This document shows, one piece after another, positions 60,209 through 64,000 of a stretch of DNA of 64,000 bases. The notes beneath the pieces are model-generated. The model ran no database searches, was not told the DNA's origin, and saw only the letters and a program-made list of their open reading frames with translations. The stretch lies in NCBI GenBank assembly GCA_028280195.1, contig JANQMH010000063.1, forward strand, positions 1-64,000, written 5' to 3'. The position numbers and the translations under genes were made by a program. The stretch is from Exilibacterium sp. GTDB taxonomy: Bacteria; Pseudomonadota; Gammaproteobacteria; Pseudomonadales; Cellvibrionaceae. Positions within the stretch are counted from its first letter, which is position 1, and each line of letters starts with the position of its first letter.

Positions 60209-61267
60209 ATGGATACCCTACTGACTGCCGCCGTCGCCTTCGCCCTGTCCCAGGTGGTTTTGAGTGGACTGCTGTTGCTCAGCCACAACCGCTGGGCGGT
60301 GCAGGAGTGCCTGTACGGCCTGCTGCTGCTCGCCATCAGCGGCTATCTGCTGTGGCCGTTTACCCACGACACGCCCTTGAAGGTATGGATCGTACCGCTG
60401 CAGACCGCGGTGCCGGGACTGTTCTGGCTGTTCAGCGCCAGCCTGTTCGACGACCATTTTCGCCTCAAGCGCTGGCAGGTGGGCCTGGTGGCGATTACCG
60501 TGGTGTGCCCGAGCCTGGGCCAGCTGCTGCTGCGGCGCTACGGTGTGGATTTGCAGCTGCTGTTGATCGAGCTGCCGCAGCTGCTGGAGTTTGTGCTGCT
60601 GGGCCTGACACTGCTGGTGGTGGCCAGGCACTGGCATGTGGACCTGATCGAGCCGCGGCGGCAATTGCGCATCTGGTTCTGTACCCTCAACGGCTGCTAT
60701 ATCCTGGTGCTGATCTTCCTGCGCGAGGTGGTCTTCCCCGACAACGAACGCCTCAGTTCACTGCAATACCTGCCGGTCGGCGGTATTCTGCTGGCCACCA
60801 ATGCCCTGTTACTGAGGTATAAGAACGCAATCTGGATTCCGGCCCCCGGCGCAGCGCAAACCGATGTCCGCACCCCGGCCCTGCCTGTGCCGGCGCCGGC
60901 GCCGGAACCGGAACCGGAGGCGCCGGAGCTGATCGATGCCCTGTTGCGGCTGGTGGAAGACGAGGCGGTCTACCGGGAAATGGGTCTTACCATCGGCCAG
61001 CTGGCGGCGCGTATGAACCTGCCTGAATACCGCCTGCGCCGCGCCATCAATGCCGGTCTGGGCTACCGCAATTTCAACGACTTTCTCAACCACTACCGTA
61101 TCCGCGAGGCTTCCCGCCGCCTGGGCGACCCCGATCAGGGGGACATACCGGTGCTGACCATCGCCCTGGATACCGGCTTTCGCTCCCTCAGTTCCTTCAA
61201 CAAGGCCTTCAAGCAGACGTTTAAGGAGACACCCAGCGCCTACCGGCGCAGCCACGCCCGGGCCTGA
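60209..61267 (+). CDS. Membrane-embedded AraC-family regulator
   Basis: A 352-residue protein with about six or seven predicted membrane helices in residues 1-208 (such as FALSQVVLSGLLLLS, ~11-25, and LLEFVLLGLTLLVVA, ~125-139), a Pro/Glu-rich linker (~220-245, PAPAPEPEPEAPE) and a C-terminal AraC HTH domain (~262-352; LAARMNLPEYRLRRAINAGL, ALDTGFRSLSSFNKAFKQTF). Such membrane AraC proteins are known in gammaproteobacteria. It is divergent from the TonB receptor, probably its regulator, with the Fur box between. Signal unknown. Confidence 0.83.
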   Translation: MDTLLTAAVAFALSQVVLSGLLLLSHNRWAVQECLYGLLLLAISGYLLWPFTHDTPLKVWIVPLQTAVPGLFWLFSASLFDDHFRLKRWQVGLVAITVVCPSLGQLLLRRYGVDLQLLLIELPQLLEFVLLGLTLLVVARHWHVDLIEPRRQLRIWFCTLNGCYILVLIFLREVVFPDNERLSSLQYLPVGGILLATNALLLRYKNAIWIPAPGAAQTDVRTPALPVPAPAPEPEPEAPELIDALLRLVEDEAVYREMGLTIGQLAARMNLPEYRLRRAINAGLGYRNFNDFLNHYRIREASRRLGDPDQGDIPVLTIALDTGFRSLSSFNKAFKQTFKETPSAYRRSHARA

Positions 61268-61435
61268 ATCCACCGCAGCGCTGAGAACTGCCCCCGCAGC
61301 AGCCTATAGTTTCGCGCAAATGCTGACGAATTTTAGAAATGCGCAAGATATTTGTCCGCAAAGCCTGACAATGGCTCTTCGAAAACAATAACTTACCGCC
61401 TGCAAAAAGGGGCGGCACCAGAGGGGAGAGAGCCT

Positions 61436-62098
61436 ATGCCGGTCGGCACTGTGACTGTAATGCGTTGGGTCAAAAGTTTTATGTGCGGATGGATACTGCT
61501 GTCCGCACCCTGCCACAGTGAAAGCGGGGTAGCCGCATCCGCCGGCAAAACCTTTAGCGCCACCTGCGCCAGCTGCCACGGCGACCGCGCACAGGGCAAC
61601 AGGGCCCTGCAGTCGCCGGCGCTGACAGCCCTCGGCCCGGCCTACCTGCAACGCCAGCTGCAGGATTTTATCAGCGGCAGGCGCGGCAGCCACCCGCAAG
61701 ATATTTACGGTGCGCAAATGCGCGCCGCCGTCGGCCCGCTCGGCAGCGGCTCGGGCGTGAATGCCCTGGCCGCTTATATCGACTCGCTGCCCGCGGTTGC
61801 ACCCAAGGCCACTGTCGAGGGCGATCTCAAACGCGGAAAGGACTTCTATACCATGATCTGCGGCGCCTGCCACGGCGCCAAAGCCGAGGGCAACATCCCC
61901 CTGCAGTCGCCGGCGCTGGCCGGTACCGACGACTGGTATCTGCTGCGGCAGATGCAAAACTTTCGCGCCGGCATCCGCGGCGGCGATGCCGATGACGTGC
62001 TCGGCCAGCAGATGCGCTCGATGGCAATGACACTGCCGGACGAGGCCACGGTGCGCGATGTGATAGCGTATATTCAGTCGCTGGTGGTGCCGCAATGA
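61436..62098 (+). CDS. Di-haem cytochrome c (c4-like)
   Basis: A 220-residue exported cytochrome with two class I domains. Signal segment ~8-33. Haem sites are CASCH in ATCASCHGDRAQGN (~47-60) and CGACH in MICGACHGAKAEGN (~140-153); each is followed by the same SPAL motif (LQSPAL), so the halves are internal duplicates. Each domain has a later Met-containing ligand region (AQMRAAVG, QQMRSMAM). The ATG at 61436 follows GAGGGGAGAG. It is coupled by ATGA to the peroxidase-like gene; it likely hands electrons to or from it. Confidence 0.87.
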   Translation: MPVGTVTVMRWVKSFMCGWILLSAPCHSESGVAASAGKTFSATCASCHGDRAQGNRALQSPALTALGPAYLQRQLQDFISGRRGSHPQDIYGAQMRAAVGPLGSGSGVNALAAYIDSLPAVAPKATVEGDLKRGKDFYTMICGACHGAKAEGNIPLQSPALAGTDDWYLLRQMQNFRAGIRGGDADDVLGQQMRSMAMTLPDEATVRDVIAYIQSLVVPQ

Positions 62099-63414
62099 AA
62101 GGGAAAAATAGCGCTTACAGCTTACAGTTGACAGCTCACGGCAGATCGGCGCCGGCCGCTGTTGCGGCCGCAGGCCGCCAGCTTGTCGCTGTCAGCTGTA
62201 AGCTGTTAACTGCTAGCTGTCACCTGTTAGCTATCAGCTTCACCCTGTTCAGCCCGCCGCTGGCCGCGGCCGCGAACAGCCCCTCCAATACCTTCAAGCT
62301 TGCAGAACACTGCCCCCCGGCATTTGAACTGCGCGCCGACGGCGGCTGTTATCTGCGCAGTTTTTATCGCCAGTTGCCGTCGCTGCAAAATGCCGGCGTC
62401 GGCGGTCCGGGAACCGGGCTGCCGGCGGCGCGCGAAGGTTTTACGCCGCGGGAGATCGATCTCGGCCGGCTGCTGTTTTTCGATCCGGTGCTGTCAGCTG
62501 ACGGCAGTGTCGCCTGCGCCAGCTGCCACCAGCCGCAACAGGGTCTTGCCGACGGGCGCGCGCAGAGCATCGGTATCGGCGGGCAGCGGATGGCGAGATC
62601 GGCACCCAGCCTGTGGAATGTGGGCCTGTTCAACCGCTTCTTCTGGGACGGGCGCGCCACCACGCTGGAACAGCAGGTCGAGGGGCCGCTGTACGCGGCC
62701 GATGAAATGGGCACCACACCGGCGCAGCTGTATACCACTTTGAACGCCATTCCCGCCTATGTGGATCTGTTTCGCCAGACCTTCGGCACCGACAATATCG
62801 CCCTGGAACAGATTTACCGGGCACTGATAGCCTTCGAAGCGTCCCTGATATCGCTCAACAGCCGCTACGATCTCTATGCCCAGGGCATTACCGAAGCACT
62901 GACGGCCAGGGAAATCGAGGGCATGAATATTTTCCGCTCCTTTGTCGCGCGCTGTGCCGAATGCCACACGCCGCCGCTGTTTACCAATCAGCAGATCGCC
63001 GTGCTGGGCACCCCGGCGCCGGCGGGCCTGGCCTTCGACATCGGCGCCGAGGGCCCCACCGGCGACCCCTCCCAGCGCGGCGGCTTCAAAGTGCCGTCGC
63101 TGCGCAATATCACGCGCACCGCGCCCTATATGCACTCCGGCCGCTTCGCCACGCTGCGCGAGGCGGTGGAATTCTACAACAAGGGCCGCGGCCACGCGGT
63201 GCCGGCCGGCGAAAAGCTGAGCCTGCACTGGCATATCTGGGAACCCGGACTCGCGCCGCAGGAGATCGACCGCCTGGTTGACTTTCTCGGCGCCCTGACC
63301 GACGAGGGATTCAGACCGGCAACCCCCGCCGCGGTACCGTCGGGCCTGCCGGTACCGCGCCCGACAGACAGTGACAATTTGCAAACTGCAGCAACAGGAG
63401 AGCAACAACCATGA
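62095..63414 (+). CDS. MauG/cytochrome c peroxidase-like di-haem protein
   Basis: A 439-residue periplasmic di-haem protein. The haem motifs are CASCH (in VACASCHQPQQGLADGR, ~141-157) and CAECH (in VARCAECHTPPLFTNQQ, ~283-299). Family blocks: GRLLFFDPVLS (~125), FFWDGRATTLEQQVEGPL (~182-199) and SLRNITRTAPYMHSGRFATL (~338-357). Such enzymes reduce H2O2 or oxidise protein residues. The first ~60 residues are unusual: they are encoded by imperfect AGCTGT-type repeats and act as an extra-long signal region. ATGA overlaps link it to both neighbours. Confidence 0.84.
   Translation: MKGKNSAYSLQLTAHGRSAPAAVAAAGRQLVAVSCKLLTASCHLLAISFTLFSPPLAAAANSPSNTFKLAEHCPPAFELRADGGCYLRSFYRQLPSLQNAGVGGPGTGLPAAREGFTPREIDLGRLLFFDPVLSADGSVACASCHQPQQGLADGRAQSIGIGGQRMARSAPSLWNVGLFNRFFWDGRATTLEQQVEGPLYAADEMGTTPAQLYTTLNAIPAYVDLFRQTFGTDNIALEQIYRALIAFEASLISLNSRYDLYAQGITEALTAREIEGMNIFRSFVARCAECHTPPLFTNQQIAVLGTPAPAGLAFDIGAEGPTGDPSQRGGFKVPSLRNITRTAPYMHSGRFATLREAVEFYNKGRGHAVPAGEKLSLHWHIWEPGLAPQEIDRLVDFLGALTDEGFRPATPAAVPSGLPVPRPTDSDNLQTAATGEQQP
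62110..62245. repeat. Degenerate AGCTGT/ACAGCT repeat within signal region
   Basis: The stretch holds imperfect repeats of AGCTGT and its inverse: GCTTACAGCTTACAGTTGAC at its start, then GCTGTCAGCTGTAAGCTG, TTAACTGCTAGCTGTC and TTAGCTATCAGCTT at its end. A GC-rich block (62143-62185) interrupts it. It codes for the N-terminal ~50 residues of the peroxidase-like protein. Confidence 0.75.
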
Positions 63415-64000
63415 AGCAAAGCCTGATATATCTGTGCCTTTTTATCGGGCTGCTGGCCACAGCGGCAGCGCCGGCGGCAGACATAAAAGTCAAAGATGGC
63501 GACTCGATTCAAGCCGCCGTCAACAAGGCCCGGCCGGGCGATACCATCCTGATTTACCCGGGCACTTACAAGGAGAGCGTGTATATCGATAAGGACAGTA
63601 TCACCGTGCGCGGCGTTATCGACGAGGGCGAGTGGCCGACAATGGACGGCGAGAAAAAACTCAACGACGCCATCCTCTACTCCGGCAACAATATCACCAT
63701 CGAGCAGCTCAAGATCACCAACTATAAAGGCAATGCCATTATGGGCCAGGCCGGCAACAACTATGTGATCCGCCACAACTGGGTGATCGACACCGGCGTC
63801 TATGGCATCTTTCCCCAGTTCGGCAAAAACGGCCTGATCGAATACAACGTGCTCAGCGGTATCGAAGACGCCGCCATTTATGTCGGCATGTGCGACAACG
63901 TCGATGTGCGCCACAACGAAGTCTTCAACAATGTGGCCGGCATCGAGATCGAAAACACCCGCCACGCCATTGTCGAGAACAACTATGTGCACAATAACAC
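63411..64000 (+). CDS. Secreted parallel beta-helix protein (cut at window end)
   Basis: At least 196 residues; the 3' end lies outside the window. Signal peptide ~1-23 (IYLCLFIGLLATAAAPAADI). The mature part begins DGDSIQAAVNKARPGDTILI (~29-48) and YPGTYKESVYIDKDSITVRG (~49-68), the usual opening of right-handed beta-helix (NosD/PbH1) proteins, with repeating N-x-x-I-x-x-N rungs afterwards (NNITIEQLKITN, NNYVIRHNWV, DNVDVRHNEVFNN). It overlaps the peroxidase-like gene by four bases, so the three genes form one unit. The substrate is unknown. Confidence 0.85.
   Translation, partial: MKQSLIYLCLFIGLLATAAAPAADIKVKDGDSIQAAVNKARPGDTILIYPGTYKESVYIDKDSITVRGVIDEGEWPTMDGEKKLNDAILYSGNNITIEQLKITNYKGNAIMGQAGNNYVIRHNWVIDTGVYGIFPQFGKNGLIEYNVLSGIEDAAIYVGMCDNVDVRHNEVFNNVAGIEIENTRHAIVENNYVHNN

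Overview
The window is chromosomal DNA from a GC-rich Gram-negative bacterium, most likely a marine or aquatic gammaproteobacterium. Signs of this are E. coli-like gene order in a complete ethanolamine-utilisation (eut) locus, recognisable Fur-box and Zur-box sequences, a Vibrio-type zrg zinc locus, a TorF-family outer-membrane protein, an NhaR homologue and an OlsF-type ornithine-lipid synthase. The order or family cannot be fixed from sequence reading alone (Cellvibrionales-like groups are a guess).

Layout. 0-9.3 kb: a hairpin-rich inverted-repeat element at the left edge, a DUF819 membrane protein, an ATP-grasp-like protein, a fused ornithine-lipid acyltransferase, a DinB-like protein and a YHS protein in a tight run, a decayed LuxR-type regulator, a DUF2721 protein, a gamma-glutamyltransferase and a tandem universal stress protein. 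9.4-20.5 kb: one translationally coupled minus-strand operon (P-type cation ATPase, then MrpE-F-G-DUF4040-B-C-D and a 1082-residue protein that fuses two antiporter modules), headed by an NhaR-type regulator, which suggests Na+/H+ homeostasis. 20.9-28.9 kb: a ribosome-hibernation factor, a PAS histidine kinase with a FixJ-type regulator, the pqqABCDE cofactor operon with a 31-bp stem-loop after pqqA, and a stand-alone receiver whose phospho-acceptor Asp is Glu.

28.9-45.2 kb: a minus-strand ethanolamine microcompartment operon in the E. coli order S-P-Q-T-D-M-M-N-E-J-G-H-A-B-C-L, but at the place of eutK/eutR it carries a BMC-H gene plus pduS and pduT, an electron-transfer pair normally seen in propanediol microcompartments. 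The operon would take up ethanolamine (EutH), split it to acetaldehyde and ammonia (EutBC, reactivated by EutA, adenosylcobalamin from EutT and perhaps PduS), and pass acetaldehyde to acetyl-CoA/acetyl-phosphate/acetate (EutE, EutD, EutQ) or ethanol (EutG) inside a protein shell (EutS, M, N, L, BMC-H, PduT).

46.5-51.8 kb is the most unusual segment: a lower-GC island with seven intact tandem genes (plus two decayed copies) for 45-46-residue secretion precursors. Each has a double-glycine-type leader followed by a nearly constant 13-14-residue Arg/Pro-rich core of the type RGRPRPPEIIIITT. Directly downstream lie a C39-peptidase ABC exporter and an HlyD-family adaptor. No modification enzyme or obvious immunity gene is present. 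The cores resemble the central part of insect proline-rich antimicrobial peptides, so this is a good candidate for an undescribed secreted-peptide system.

51.9-55.8 kb: a zinc-responsive locus (FtsX/MacB-type ABC transporter, DUF3299 protein, small lipoprotein, His-rich ZrgA-like protein) with two Zur-box-like sites. 55.9-64 kb: a LysR regulator divergent from an SDR oxidoreductase, a Fur-box-linked TonB receptor divergent from a membrane-embedded AraC regulator, and an ATGA-coupled run of a di-haem cytochrome c, a MauG/cytochrome c peroxidase-like protein and a beta-helix protein that runs off the right edge.
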